In this document: piece after piece, positions 17,020-25,863 of the stretch
Layout: each line of letters opens with the position of its first letter
How positions within the stretch are numbered: position 1 is the stretch's first letter
DNA from: Eubacteriaceae bacterium UBA6119
GTDB lineage: Bacteria > Bacillota > Clostridia > Eubacteriales > UBA1433
Reading direction: 5' to 3'
DNA: 64,000 bases
Assembly: GCA_002423395.1 (NCBI GenBank)
Contig: DIVZ01000006.1
Span: 87,762-151,761, forward strand
Notes under the pieces: model-generated
Told to the model about the DNA's origin: nothing
The model's database searches: none
What the model saw: the letters and a program-made list of their open reading frames with translations, nothing else
Program-made: the position numbers and the translations under genes

Positions 17020-17787
17020 ATGGCAAGAACTGCGAGAAATCGGGAAAATACTAATATTTTCCATACAATAGTGCGCGGAAACAATAATGAGGAAATTTTT
17101 TCGGATTACGAAGACAAATGCAAAATTGTTGAAATAATTACCGAAAAATCCTTAGGCGGAGCGTTTGATATAATTGCTTACTGCATACTTTCTAATCACG
17201 CGCATTTTTTAATAAAGGAAAACGCGCTTAGTATAGCGGAAGCGATGAAACGAATAAACACAACCTACGCGGCATATTATAACCGAAAAAACAGCCGTTA
17301 CGGGCATGTGTTTTACAGCAGATATTTAAGCGAGGGCATAGCGGACGAGGAAAAACTTATAAACGCTATAAGCTATATCTTAAATCACGCGCAGAGCGAT
17401 GATGTTGAAAATGACGAATACGCATTGGCAGCAAACGCGGAGGAAATTTTTGCCCGTTATTATGACTACATAAGGAAATGTTTAGGACCTGATACTGATG
17501 ACGCATACTTTTTAAGCTACATCACAGGCTGTGAATACGACAGCATTATGGATCTGAACAATTCCGCAGATGACCTTACGCAGGCTAAAGCGCTGATATG
17601 CAAATATTTCGGCGCTGACGACATAATGCTTCAAAGCCTTATGCAAAGAGAATGCCTGGCTTTAAGGGCGCAAATGGTTTTATACCTAAAGCAAAATACT
17701 AACTTATCAATAAGGAAAATAGCTGAAGTACTGAATTTAAACAGGGGCATTGTATATAAAATAATTTGCGATAACATCAAGGATTAA
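17020..17787 (+). CDS. Y1/REP-associated (RAYT-like) transposase-like protein
   Basis: 255 residues. HTIVRGNNNEEIF, CILSNHAHFLI (His-x-His metal site), the Tyr-containing helix AISYILNHAQ and RYGHVFYSRY are typical of single-copy IS200-like/RAYT enzymes, which nick single-stranded DNA at palindromes. A C-terminal helix-turn-helix (LSIRKIAEVLNLNRGIVYKI, about 230-250) is DnaA/sigma-like. ATG 17020 has AAGAGGA upstream. No IS ends were seen. It is the first gene behind the operon promoter, only 12 bases before mcsA, the place where ctsR usually stands. It may be domesticated; a regulatory role is speculation. Confidence 0.8.
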   Translation: MARTARNRENTNIFHTIVRGNNNEEIFSDYEDKCKIVEIITEKSLGGAFDIIAYCILSNHAHFLIKENALSIAEAMKRINTTYAAYYNRKNSRYGHVFYSRYLSEGIADEEKLINAISYILNHAQSDDVENDEYALAANAEEIFARYYDYIRKCLGPDTDDAYFLSYITGCEYDSIMDLNNSADDLTQAKALICKYFGADDIMLQSLMQRECLALRAQMVLYLKQNTNLSIRKIAEVLNLNRGIVYKIICDNIKD

Positions 17788-17799
17788 GGAGAAAAAATT

Positions 17800-18291
17800 A
17801 TGGTATGCAGTAAATGCAAAAAAAGAGAAGCGGTTGTGTTTTTGACCATAGTGGAAGAAAACGGAGAAAAAACCGAATTGAATTTATGCGAAATGTGCGC
17901 TAAGGAAAGCGTGCTGAACAGTTATATGTTCGACAACTTCATAAGCGCGTTATTTAATATAGAAAGCGAACAGAACGAAGAAAAAAGCGCAAGCATTTCC
18001 TCTGTCATAAAATGCTCAAAATGCGGTCTTACTTATGACGGCCTTATGAAATACGGAAAAGCGGGCTGTGATAAGTGCTACGAGAATTTTTCGTCAGTTA
18101 TAATGCCTATTGTAAAAAGAATACACGGCAAAGAGCAGCATATGGGAAAAGTTATAAAAAGTAAGCAGTTCGACATGATAAAGAAGCAGGAAATATCCCG
18201 CTTGCAGGCTAAACTTGATGAAGCCGTGCAGTGTGAAAATTACGAAAAAGCAGCGGAATACCGCGATATAATAAAAGCATATACCCAATAA
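17800..18291 (+). CDS. mcsA: McsA, activator of arginine kinase McsB
   Basis: 163 residues. Four Cys pairs in treble-clef zinc arrangement (CSKCKK, CEMCAK, CSKCGL, CDKCYE) and a C-terminal UVR motif (EISRLQAKLDEAVQCENYEKAAEYRDII). McsA binds and activates McsB and helps deliver phospho-arginine-tagged proteins to ClpCP. AAGGAG precedes the ATG. It is followed 17 bases later by mcsB. Confidence 0.93.
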   Translation: MVCSKCKKREAVVFLTIVEENGEKTELNLCEMCAKESVLNSYMFDNFISALFNIESEQNEEKSASISSVIKCSKCGLTYDGLMKYGKAGCDKCYENFSSVIMPIVKRIHGKEQHMGKVIKSKQFDMIKKQEISRLQAKLDEAVQCENYEKAAEYRDIIKAYTQ

Positions 18292-18308
18292 AAAGGGGAG
18301 GTGAGGCT

Positions 18309-19328
18309 ATGGTTTGGAAAGCGGGCGATAGCTTAGACATCGCCATTAGCACGAGAGTGAGAATAGCGAGAAATTTTAAGGACACAATTTTTCCCAACAG
18401 AGCGGCGGACGGCTCTCTTGAAAATGTGTGTCTTGAAGTGTGCAAGGCCGTTATTAACTCCAACAGCTATATCAGCAATGAATTCGATTATGTGTATATG
18501 GGAAATTTAAGCGATGCGGAAAAAGAAAAGCTTATAGAAAAACATCTTATAAGCCCAAATCTGACGAACAGAAAATCAGCCGCAGGTGCGCTTATAAACA
18601 AGAGCGAGCAAATAAGCATAATGATAAACGAGGAAGACCATATCAGAATACAGTGCATACTACCCGGACTTTCCCTTGAGGACGCATACGACATGGCGGA
18701 TAAAATTGACGATCTGCTTGAGGAAAACATTACTTTCGCGTTTGACGATAAGCTGGGATACCTTACAGCGTGCCCTACAAATTTAGGCACGGGCGTAAGA
18801 ATGTCGGTTATGCTCCATCTGCCGGCTATGGCTCTTACGAACAATATAACAAGCGTGCTTAGAACAGCGGGAAGATACGGCCTCACTATAAGGGGAATAT
18901 ACGGCGAAGGCACGGAAAGCATGGGCGATTTATACCAGATAAGTAACCAGAACTCATTGGGAATGACAGAGAAAGAAATACTGCTAAATGTAAAAGCCGT
19001 TACAAAAGGCGTAATAAAACGGGAGAGAGAACTGCGCAAAATGCTGTTTGAGAATGACAATCCAGCTATTAAAGACAAAATAATGCGCTCGTACGGCGTT
19101 TTGAAATACGCCGAAAAAATTGATGTAAGAGAAGCCATGCAGCTTTTATCGGTTATAAGGTTAGGCGCCGACATGGGAATAATAAAAGATTTGGAAATAG
19201 ATAAAATAAATATGCTTATAAAAAACATACACCCCGCACTTCTGCGCGATGTTATAGCCATTGATGAAGAAAAAATGAACATCGACATAAAAAGAGCGGA
19301 ATATATAAAAAGCGTTTTGAACAGTTAA
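18309..19328 (+). CDS. mcsB: McsB protein-arginine kinase
   Basis: 339 residues. ISTRVRIARNFKDTIFPN, MINEEDHIRIQ (Glu base), CPTNLGTGVRMSVMLHLPAM (Cys and nucleotide-binding loop) and ESMGDLYQISNQ match the phosphagen-kinase fold of McsB, which phosphorylates Arg residues of misfolded proteins as a degradation tag for ClpCP. GGGGAGGTG precedes the start. clpC begins 15 bases after its stop. Confidence 0.95.
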   Translation: MVWKAGDSLDIAISTRVRIARNFKDTIFPNRAADGSLENVCLEVCKAVINSNSYISNEFDYVYMGNLSDAEKEKLIEKHLISPNLTNRKSAAGALINKSEQISIMINEEDHIRIQCILPGLSLEDAYDMADKIDDLLEENITFAFDDKLGYLTACPTNLGTGVRMSVMLHLPAMALTNNITSVLRTAGRYGLTIRGIYGEGTESMGDLYQISNQNSLGMTEKEILLNVKAVTKGVIKRERELRKMLFENDNPAIKDKIMRSYGVLKYAEKIDVREAMQLLSVIRLGADMGIIKDLEIDKINMLIKNIHPALLRDVIAIDEEKMNIDIKRAEYIKSVLNS

Positions 19329-19343
19329 AGGAGGGAATGAAAT

Positions 19344-21824
19344 ATGTCTTTATATGGAAAATTTACTCAAAAAGCACAGCAGGCTTTAATGTTTGCCCGC
19401 GATGAAGCTATTAACCTCGGTCATAATTATATAGGCACCGAGCATCTGCTTTTAGGTATTTTAATGCAGGGCGACACCATAGCCGCCGAAGTGCTTGACA
19501 ACATGGGAATTGATGAGGAAAACATAAGATACAATATATTAAACGTTGTAGGCGAAGGCTCGAGCGCCGCCGCCGTGCAGCTTATGGGCTATACGCCTAG
19601 AATGAAAAAAGTGCTGGAAGAAAGCATAGTAATAGCCAATGAACTCAACCAAGGCTTTGTGGGAAGCGAACATCTGCTTTTAGGGCTTCTTAAAGAAGGA
19701 GGCGGAGTGGCGGCCAGCATACTTTTAAGCGAAGGAATTGATTTTGAGAAAATAAAAAAAGAGATAACGGACGTTATGTCAAACTCGGCTTCAAATAAGC
19801 AGTTCAATCAGTCGGCATCATCGGAAGGCTCTACTAAAAACATAGAAAAATACGGCACAGACCTTACAAAACTTGCAGAGGATGGCAGGCTTGACCCTGT
19901 TATAGGCAGGGGAAAAGAAATCGAGAGAGTAATACAGATACTTTCAAGAAGGACAAAAAATAATCCTTGCTTAATAGGCGAGCCGGGCGTTGGAAAAACA
20001 GCGGTTGCCGAAGGGCTTGCCCAAAGAATGATTGAAGGCAACGTGCCTGAGACCATTAAAAACAAACGGCTTATAACTTTAGATTTGCCCAGCATGATTG
20101 CGGGAGCAAAGTATCGCGGCGAATTTGAGGAACGGCTGAAAAGCGTTATTGAGGAAATTAAGGCAAGCAAGAATATAATTTTATTCATAGACGAGATACA
20201 CACGATAATCGGCGCGGGAGCAGCGGAAGGCGCGGTTGACGCGGCTAATATATTAAAGCCCGCTTTAGCCAGAGGTGAAATGCAGACAATAGGCGCAACG
20301 ACTATTGACGAATACAGAAAACACATTGAAAAAGACGCCGCGTTTGAGAGACGTTTTCAGACTGTGGAAGTAGGTGAGCCGAGCGTTGACGAGGCTATAC
20401 AGATACTGTTCGGCCTTAGAGATAAGTATGAAGCTCACCATAAAATAAAAATATCGGACGACGCTATACGCGCGTCTGTTAACTTATCGCACCGCTATAT
20501 TAACGACAGATTCCTGCCCGACAAAGCAATTGACTTAATGGACGAAGCAGCGTCAAAAATAAAAATGAACCTGTTTACGGCTCCGCCGCAAATAAACACG
20601 CTAGAGAAGGACCTTGAGAAACTGAACAAGGAAAAAGAAGAAGCGGTTGCGATGCAGGATTACGAAAAAGCTGCCAAAGTACGCGACGAAATTAAAAATA
20701 TTAAAGAAAAACTTGCAGATATTAAGAAAAAGTGGTCGGATACAAACACGGCAAGCTTTAGCAGTAGCGTAGAAGTTAAAGACATTGAAAAAGTAGTTTC
20801 GGACTGGACAAATATACCTCTTGAAAAGATAGCCAAAGAAGAAACGGAAAGACTCTTGCACATGGAAGACATTCTTCACAAGAGAGTAGTTGGTCAGGAA
20901 GAAGCGATAAGCGCGCTTTCAAGGGCCATTAGACGCTCTCGCGTAGGGCTTAAAGACCCCAAACGCCCCATTGGCTCGTTTATATTCTTAGGTCCTACGG
21001 GGGTTGGCAAAACCGAGCTTTGCAAAGCGCTTGCGGAAGTGATGTTCGGTGATGAGAACTCCGTTATAAGAATTGACATGAGCGAATATATGGAAAAGCA
21101 CACTGTATCAAGGCTCATAGGTTCGCCTCCCGGATATGTGGGATACGATGAAGGCGGTCAGCTTACGGAAAAAGTAAGAAGAAAGCCCTACAGCGTAATA
21201 CTGCTTGACGAGGTGGAAAAAGCTCATCCCGACGTTTTGAACATTCTTCTTCAGATAATGGAAGACGGAAGGCTCACAGACGGCAAAGGCAAAACTGTAG
21301 ACTTCAGAAACACGATTATAGTAATGACTTCAAACATTGGCGCAAGCACAATAAAACGCGCGTCAACGCTCGGGTTCGGCGGCACTATGGACGAAACCGC
21401 AGGCGAATACGAAAAAATGAAGAGCACCGTTTTGGATGAACTAAGAAAAGGGTTAAAACCCGAGTTTTTAAACAGGCTTGATGAAACGATAGTATTCCAC
21501 AAATTAAAAGATACGGACATAAAGCAGATTATTGACATAATGCTTTCCCAGCTTGTTAAGAGAATGAAAGACCTTGATATTGAGATTGAGTTCACTGACG
21601 GTATTAAAAACCTTATAGCTATGAAGGGCACAAACCTTGAATATGGCGCAAGACCATTAAGAAGAACCATTCAGAGCATGATTGAGGACAGAATGAGCGA
21701 GGCTATTTTGCAGGGTGAGATAGATAAGACGCATAAGGTAATAGTAGACGCGGAGAATGAAAAAGTAGTGTTTAAGCAGAATGATATTGACGTGGCGCAG
21801 AAGACAATTGTGAATATAGAATAA
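19344..21824 (+). CDS. clpC: ClpC AAA+ unfoldase
   Basis: 826 residues, usual length. Clp N domain repeats (1-140, LGHNYIGTEHLLLGIL and GFVGSEHLLLGLL), AAA-1 with Walker A GEPGVGKT (about 212) and LFIDEIHT, middle coiled-coil domain with UVR-like DYEKAAKVRDEI (about 435), AAA-2 with GPTGVGKT (about 552), and the C-terminal D2-small domain. ClpC unfolds arginine-phosphorylated substrates for ClpP. Last gene of the operon; AGGAGGG ribosome binding site. Confidence 0.97.
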   Translation: MSLYGKFTQKAQQALMFARDEAINLGHNYIGTEHLLLGILMQGDTIAAEVLDNMGIDEENIRYNILNVVGEGSSAAAVQLMGYTPRMKKVLEESIVIANELNQGFVGSEHLLLGLLKEGGGVAASILLSEGIDFEKIKKEITDVMSNSASNKQFNQSASSEGSTKNIEKYGTDLTKLAEDGRLDPVIGRGKEIERVIQILSRRTKNNPCLIGEPGVGKTAVAEGLAQRMIEGNVPETIKNKRLITLDLPSMIAGAKYRGEFEERLKSVIEEIKASKNIILFIDEIHTIIGAGAAEGAVDAANILKPALARGEMQTIGATTIDEYRKHIEKDAAFERRFQTVEVGEPSVDEAIQILFGLRDKYEAHHKIKISDDAIRASVNLSHRYINDRFLPDKAIDLMDEAASKIKMNLFTAPPQINTLEKDLEKLNKEKEEAVAMQDYEKAAKVRDEIKNIKEKLADIKKKWSDTNTASFSSSVEVKDIEKVVSDWTNIPLEKIAKEETERLLHMEDILHKRVVGQEEAISALSRAIRRSRVGLKDPKRPIGSFIFLGPTGVGKTELCKALAEVMFGDENSVIRIDMSEYMEKHTVSRLIGSPPGYVGYDEGGQLTEKVRRKPYSVILLDEVEKAHPDVLNILLQIMEDGRLTDGKGKTVDFRNTIIVMTSNIGASTIKRASTLGFGGTMDETAGEYEKMKSTVLDELRKGLKPEFLNRLDETIVFHKLKDTDIKQIIDIMLSQLVKRMKDLDIEIEFTDGIKNLIAMKGTNLEYGARPLRRTIQSMIEDRMSEAILQGEIDKTHKVIVDAENEKVVFKQNDIDVAQKTIVNIE

Positions 21825-21840
21825 ATAAGTGGGTAAAGAA

Positions 21841-21876
21841 AATAGGCTATGCCGATTAGGCATAGTCTATTTTTGT
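21841..21876 (+). terminator. Strong terminator of the clp operon
   Basis: AATAGGCTATGCC (21841-21853), loop GATTA, GGCATAGTCTATT (21859-21871), then T. Thirteen positions with one G-T pair. Confidence 0.92.
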
Positions 21877-21952
21877 TTATATATAATTGATTAATATCAT
21901 AAAAGAATATATAATATATTAAAATATATATGAATTTATGGAGAAACTGGCA

Positions 21953-22537
21953 ATGAAAAATATTCTAAATAAAGAAAAAGGCAAATTCATTTTTATTGCA
22001 GTTATTGTCATAATAATATTATTATTGTTAATATCGACAAAATTATTAAAATCTTATAAATCGTTAGACAAATACGATGATTCGGTAATATATAATTCAA
22101 AAATTGTTGCAAGCAGTGGTAAATATGCAATAGGACTCAACAGTAATTCAGGAGTTATTACACGTGATATATTGGCTAAAACTGATAATGGAAAATGGAA
22201 ACCTTTGAGAGTTCAAGAGGGTTATGATGTAAAAACATTTTGGATAGTAGACAATAATAATAGAACATTGAGTGTTTTTTTTGAAGTTTATTATATTAAA
22301 GAAAGCAATATTTCAATTATATATGTTTTTGATAGTCGAGGTCTTGATGATTTACATGACAAATTATTTGACCAAATAACTGAAATCAAAGATAATCGTG
22401 ATTCTGTTTTCCATGAATATGAATTTATTGACGATAACGAAACTTATACATTCACTGCATTTATTGAAGATTTTAACGTCAAAGAATATATATTATATAT
22501 AAATGGAAAAGCGTATCCATATACTACGTGGAATTGA
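21953..22537 (+). CDS. Membrane-anchored hypothetical protein
   Basis: 194 residues from ATG 21953 (GGAGAAA upstream, which includes the alternative ATG 21938). One N-terminal membrane helix (about 12-31, FIFIAVIVIIILLLLIS), no lipobox, then an extracytoplasmic domain rich in beta-forming residues (KWKPLRVQEGYDVKTFWIVD, TLSVFFEVYYIKE). Not recognised. Very AT-rich; begins the accessory stretch after clpC. Confidence 0.6.
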   Translation: MKNILNKEKGKFIFIAVIVIIILLLLISTKLLKSYKSLDKYDDSVIYNSKIVASSGKYAIGLNSNSGVITRDILAKTDNGKWKPLRVQEGYDVKTFWIVDNNNRTLSVFFEVYYIKESNISIIYVFDSRGLDDLHDKLFDQITEIKDNRDSVFHEYEFIDDNETYTFTAFIEDFNVKEYILYINGKAYPYTTWN

Positions 22538-22624
22538 TTTTAAAATTATTGAGTATTTATATAGATGTAATACTTAATTATACAAATAATATTTAAATTT
22601 AAAATATATAAAGGAATTAAAATA

Positions 22625-23216
22625 TTGATAGATAACACTGATAGCAAGAAAATAACAAATATAATTGACAAATTAAATGACTGGGGATTAAACGGCGAAG
22701 CTGTTACTAAAAATGGAACGCTGCTTATTTGTAAAGTTCCGCATGTAGCACCTGAGGCATGGCTTCATTTAATATATGAGGGTTTATCAGATTGCGAATT
22801 AAAAGAAGTTGAAAAGAAACTAGGGAAAAAGCTGCCTGACGATTTATACCTGTTTTTAAAAGAAGCTAATGGAATGAATATTTTTTCTGATAGCATAGGC
22901 ATATACGGAAATAGGATATCTTACGCAAGAGAAGGAGAAGAGTCTTTTCAGCCTTATGATTTAGCGGATATGACTCGATGAAATTATACCTGCAAATTGG
23001 ATAGCGTTCGCAGGATATAACTGAGACGGCTCTACAATGTATTACGATATAAACAATGATAATTCAGTTTTCATATGTGAACGTGATTCTAAAGATAAAT
23101 TAAAAGTATGGTATAATATATTTTCGTGGTTAAACGAAGAAGTTATGCGATTATCGGATTTATTTGATGATAAAGGTATAGAGAAGGACGAAAACATACC
23201 GACGATACCATATTAA
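22625..23216 (+). pseudogene. SMI1/KNR4 (SUKH) immunity-type gene, broken
   Basis: The first 118 codons give a SUKH-family N-terminal half: LSDCELKEVEKKLGKKLPDDLYLFLKEANG and the start of the central strand region. Around 22970-22990 the frame is lost; another frame continues as DEIIPANWIAFAGYN, then a TGA (where SUKH proteins usually have an aromatic residue, often Trp), then DGSTMYYDINN and SWLNEEVMRLSDLF, ending at 23216. Two lesions (frameshift and nonsense) argue for a true pseudogene rather than a reading error. SUKH proteins are immunities against many contact-dependent and polymorphic toxins. TTG 22625 after AAAGGA is the likely old start. Confidence 0.8.
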
Positions 23217-23228
23217 AGTATATATATA

Positions 23229-23256
23229 AACCGTACTGCAAGGTGCGGTTTTTTTT
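23229..23256 (+). terminator. Terminator after the SUKH pseudogene
   Basis: AACCGTAC (23229-23236), loop TGCAAG, GTGCGGTT (23243-23250), then T. Same stem family as those at 25289 and 27222. Confidence 0.85.
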
Positions 23257-23259
23257 GTG

Positions 23260-23288
23260 TTTACTTATATCATATTTAAATATAAAAT
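23260..23288 (+). promoter_or_regulatory. Promoter of the Imm63-like gene
   Basis: TTTACT (23260-23265), 17-base spacer, TAAAAT (23283-23288). Nearly the same 40-base block recurs at 27265-27305 before another accessory gene. Confidence 0.5.
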
Positions 23289-23336
23289 ATAATCAAGTAT
23301 TATAAAGTCAAGAGCAATATAAAGTAGGTGTAAATT

Positions 23337-23786
23337 ATGTATTTAAAAACGGAAGAATTAGAAAAGCAAATAAAAAATAACCTTTTAATATTGAATAATT
23401 ATGCCGGTGAAGAATATGCAGTTGATTTTCCTAAAATAATATTTTTTGAAAAAGCATACGATAATTCCATCCCCGGAAGTTATATATATTCCAATAGTAC
23501 AGGATATCATATAGACGGTGTCGGAGATAGAGGCGGGATAGTCAGCCGATTTGCAACAGAAAATTTAGAGGAGCTATACAGTAAAGTATTTATTAATGCC
23601 GCAATTTGGATTTCTGTTAATTACGCTGCAGGAAACAAAATAAAAGGCAAAGACTGGCGAAGAGTTATGTTTAAATACCGACTAGAATTATTATCATTAT
23701 TAGGAGAAGAATATTATAAAAAAGGGAAAAAGGAAATAGATAAAACATTAGAAAATGCTCCTTATGACGACTCATTGTTTTGTTAA
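23337..23786 (+). CDS. Imm63-like immunity protein
   Basis: 149 residues. GYHIDGVGDRGGIVSRFATENLEELYSKVF followed by INAAIWISVNYAA and GKDWRRVMFKYRLELLSLLG resembles the Imm63 family core (ERG, T-DEL, D-RR--F--QLELL). Imm63 proteins are predicted immunities in polymorphic-toxin systems. No toxin is encoded nearby. AAGTAGGTG precedes the ATG. AT-rich. The assignment is from remembered family pattern, not a search. Confidence 0.6.
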   Translation: MYLKTEELEKQIKNNLLILNNYAGEEYAVDFPKIIFFEKAYDNSIPGSYIYSNSTGYHIDGVGDRGGIVSRFATENLEELYSKVFINAAIWISVNYAAGNKIKGKDWRRVMFKYRLELLSLLGEEYYKKGKKEIDKTLENAPYDDSLFC

Positions 23787-23922
23787 TTTAATAAAGAGGG
23801 AATATCCTTTACTTTAATCACTAAATAAAAAGAAATTTAATATTGAATAAACGCTTTATTTATTTTAATATTAATATCAAACATAAAATGAGTTTAAGCG
23901 TTAAAAACGCAAGGAGTGTATT

Positions 23923-24429
23923 ATGGCTCAAAACAGCGTAATTGTTTATTATTCGTGGGTGGGGAATACAGAACTGGCGGCAAAGGAAATTGCTGCACTT
24001 ACTGGATTTGACATTCAGAAAATCCAGGAAGTAAAAGAAAGAAAATTCGGCACTATGATGACCTCCGCAATGGGCGCGGTGTTCGGCTTAAAGAGCAGTA
24101 TCAAACCCTTGGACTTTACTTTACAGGGATATGATAATGTATTTTTAGGCGTTCAAATCTGGGGCGGCAAAACAACCCCTGCCATTAACAGCTACTTAGC
24201 CAAAGCGTCTTTTAAAAACAAAAAAGTATGGCTGTTTGTAACAATGGCAGATAATAAAACACCGCAGAAATTTATTGACAAGCTGACATCTAAAATTGAG
24301 AAAAAAGGCGGCAAAGTAATGGACGCGCTGTCTATTACAACTAAATGGGACCCGAAAGAAAATGTGGTAGTCTCGGCGGATGAGATTAAAAGCGCGGTTA
24401 AAAACTGGATAGAGAATATAAAAATATAA
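23923..24429 (+). CDS. Flavodoxin
   Basis: 168 residues. SVIVYYSWVGNTELAAKEIA is the FMN phosphate loop; the middle has DNVFLGVQIWGGKTTPAINSYL, the typical second FMN-binding segment. Small cytoplasmic electron carrier that could serve the many ferredoxin-linked enzymes in this window. AAGGAGTG ribosome binding site; host-like codon use, unlike its small neighbours. Confidence 0.88.
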   Translation: MAQNSVIVYYSWVGNTELAAKEIAALTGFDIQKIQEVKERKFGTMMTSAMGAVFGLKSSIKPLDFTLQGYDNVFLGVQIWGGKTTPAINSYLAKASFKNKKVWLFVTMADNKTPQKFIDKLTSKIEKKGGKVMDALSITTKWDPKENVVVSADEIKSAVKNWIENIKI

Positions 24430-24447
24430 ATAATAGGCACTTAAAAT

Positions 24448-24807
24448 ATGGATGATATTATTAAAATAATTGAAGATTACAGAGAATATGCTATTTTACA
24501 CAGAAAAGCATCTTACAATGGTGATTATAAAACCGTAAATAAAAATTATGATAAATTGAAAAAAATTTATACATTATTATTTAATAACAGTGGATTAAGA
24601 GAAAAAATATTGCCGCAGTTACTAAATGATACTAATTTTGCAGTAAAACTATGGGCTTCGGCTCATAGCCTTGGAATAGGCGAATATAAAGAGAAAGCGC
24701 TTGATAATCTTGAATATATCTCTAAACTTAGTTCAAATGATACCCCAAGTTTTGAAGCAAAAATGACACTTCAAGAATATAAGGCAAAGGGATATTTACG
24801 ATTTTAA
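24448..24807 (+). CDS. DUF2019-like small helical protein
   Basis: 119 residues, HEAT-like helices. DTNFAVKLWASAHSLGIGEYKEKALDNLEYI and FEAKMTLQEYKAKGYL fit the DUF2019 pattern (VRLWAAAHAL, FEAKxTLxEWKxGxL). The family is uncharacterised and common in immunity-gene clusters. It follows flavodoxin by 18 bases but is more AT-rich, so it is probably a separate insertion. Confidence 0.65.
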   Translation: MDDIIKIIEDYREYAILHRKASYNGDYKTVNKNYDKLKKIYTLLFNNSGLREKILPQLLNDTNFAVKLWASAHSLGIGEYKEKALDNLEYISKLSSNDTPSFEAKMTLQEYKAKGYLRF

Positions 24808-24906
24808 TTTTTTTATTTAATTACATTTAAAATTATGGCTTTTGAAAATTTTAATATTAATATAAAATAATCAGTATATACGAACAAACTGCAAAGGAGA
24901 AAAATT

Positions 24907-25278
24907 ATGTTTTATAAAGTTGACCATATGGGGCTATCGGTAAAAGACCTTGAAGTGTCTAAAAAGTTTTATGAGGAGCATTTCGGGTTTGAAAAATATT
25001 TTGAAATGGAAACTAAAATACCAGGAGTGGATAAAGTATATTTTATACGCTCGGGCGATATTGTAATTGAACTTGTACATATGGACGCGGTAAATGACGG
25101 CTATCACTTATGCCTGCTGTCTGATAATTTTGACGCCGATTACGACAGGCTCGTTAAAGCGGGGATAGAAGTGCAAACTCCCGCACAGCCCGCTAAACCC
25201 AGAATTCCCATAGAAGAAGGCCGAAAACGCGCGATGTTTATAGGCCCTGACGGGGAGAAGATAGAAATAAGAGGGTAG
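24907..25278 (+). CDS. VOC/glyoxalase-fold protein
   Basis: 123 residues. KVDHMGLSVKDLEVSKKFYEEHFGFE (first beta-alpha-beta unit with metal His), IELVHM (metal Glu) and YHLCLLSDNFDADYDRLVKAG, FIGPDGEKIEIRG (second unit). Metal ligands of the lactoylglutathione-lyase superfamily are visible. Substrate unknown. AAGGAG ribosome binding site; terminator 10 bases after the stop. Confidence 0.88.
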   Translation: MFYKVDHMGLSVKDLEVSKKFYEEHFGFEKYFEMETKIPGVDKVYFIRSGDIVIELVHMDAVNDGYHLCLLSDNFDADYDRLVKAGIEVQTPAQPAKPRIPIEEGRKRAMFIGPDGEKIEIRG

Positions 25279-25288
25279 AGGATAATTA

Positions 25289-25314
25289 AACCGTACATAA
25301 AGTACGGTTTTTTA
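25289..25314 (+). terminator. Terminator after the VOC gene
   Basis: AACCGTAC (25289-25296), loop ATAAA, GTACGGTT (25302-25309), then T. Confidence 0.88.
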
Positions 25315-25415
25315 TTAGTTACACAAATTCATATTATATATTATAATGTTATTGTTTGTTGAGCATTAATAACTTATGTTATGTACTTTTTATTTCAATA
25401 ATTGAGGTGAATTAA

Positions 25416-25826
25416 GTGAAATTTTTTAAATCTAAAATGAATGATGATTCAATTGCATTATATTTTAATGAATTTTCAGAATGGTTAAATAAGTATTTAG
25501 AAAAATTACCTTCTGACGTTGTTGCTGTTAATTTTAATTTATATGAAGGGGTTAATAAAACCTATGATATTCAGTTAATTGGAACTGATGAATTTGACGA
25601 AGATGATGAAGACTGGGCATGTTCTGATTTTTTTTCAACCGAAGAAGATATTTATTTAATACCTAGAACTAAAGATATTTCAAATTGGCAAGACGGATTG
25701 AATTTTATTACTAAAATAATAGAAAAATATCTTGATGAAGGGAAATATTCGGATAAATTAAAGCAGCTTAAAGCCGTTGGAGTCGGTTTTGTTGATGGTG
25801 ATATTAATATTTTATATCAAAATTAA
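25416..25826 (+). CDS. Hypothetical acidic protein, immunity-like
   Basis: 136 residues, strongly acidic (IGTDEFDEDDEDWACSDFF) and ending LKAVGVGFVDGDINILYQN. GTG 25416 is the likely start, with GAGGTG six bases upstream. I recall similar small acidic proteins beside toxin loci, but no family name is certain. AT-rich, monocistronic, with its own terminator. Confidence 0.6.
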   Translation: MKFFKSKMNDDSIALYFNEFSEWLNKYLEKLPSDVVAVNFNLYEGVNKTYDIQLIGTDEFDEDDEDWACSDFFSTEEDIYLIPRTKDISNWQDGLNFITKIIEKYLDEGKYSDKLKQLKAVGVGFVDGDINILYQN

Positions 25827-25837
25827 TTTATAATTTA

Positions 25838-25863
25838 AAGCCGTACAAGAATTACGGCTTTTT
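25838..25863. terminator. Terminator between convergent genes
   Basis: AAGCCGTA (25838-25845), loop of seven, TACGGCTT (25853-25860), then T. It overlaps the end of the minus-strand gene by a few bases. Confidence 0.8.

Noticed and set aside
16900..17020. CtsR operator before the clp operon
   Set aside because: No GGTCAAA direct heptamer repeat is present in either orientation; only the TGACAATA inverted repeat was found.
17020..17787. Active insertion sequence
   Set aside because: No terminal hairpins or second copy in the window, and the gene shares promoter and spacing with mcsA, so it is treated as a resident gene.
44..23216. Genome-wide stop-codon reassignment (TAA in the endolysin, TGA in the SUKH gene)
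   Set aside because: TAA and TGA both end many intact genes in the window (for example tsaB, aroA, mcsB), so the internal stops are local lesions or local recoding.
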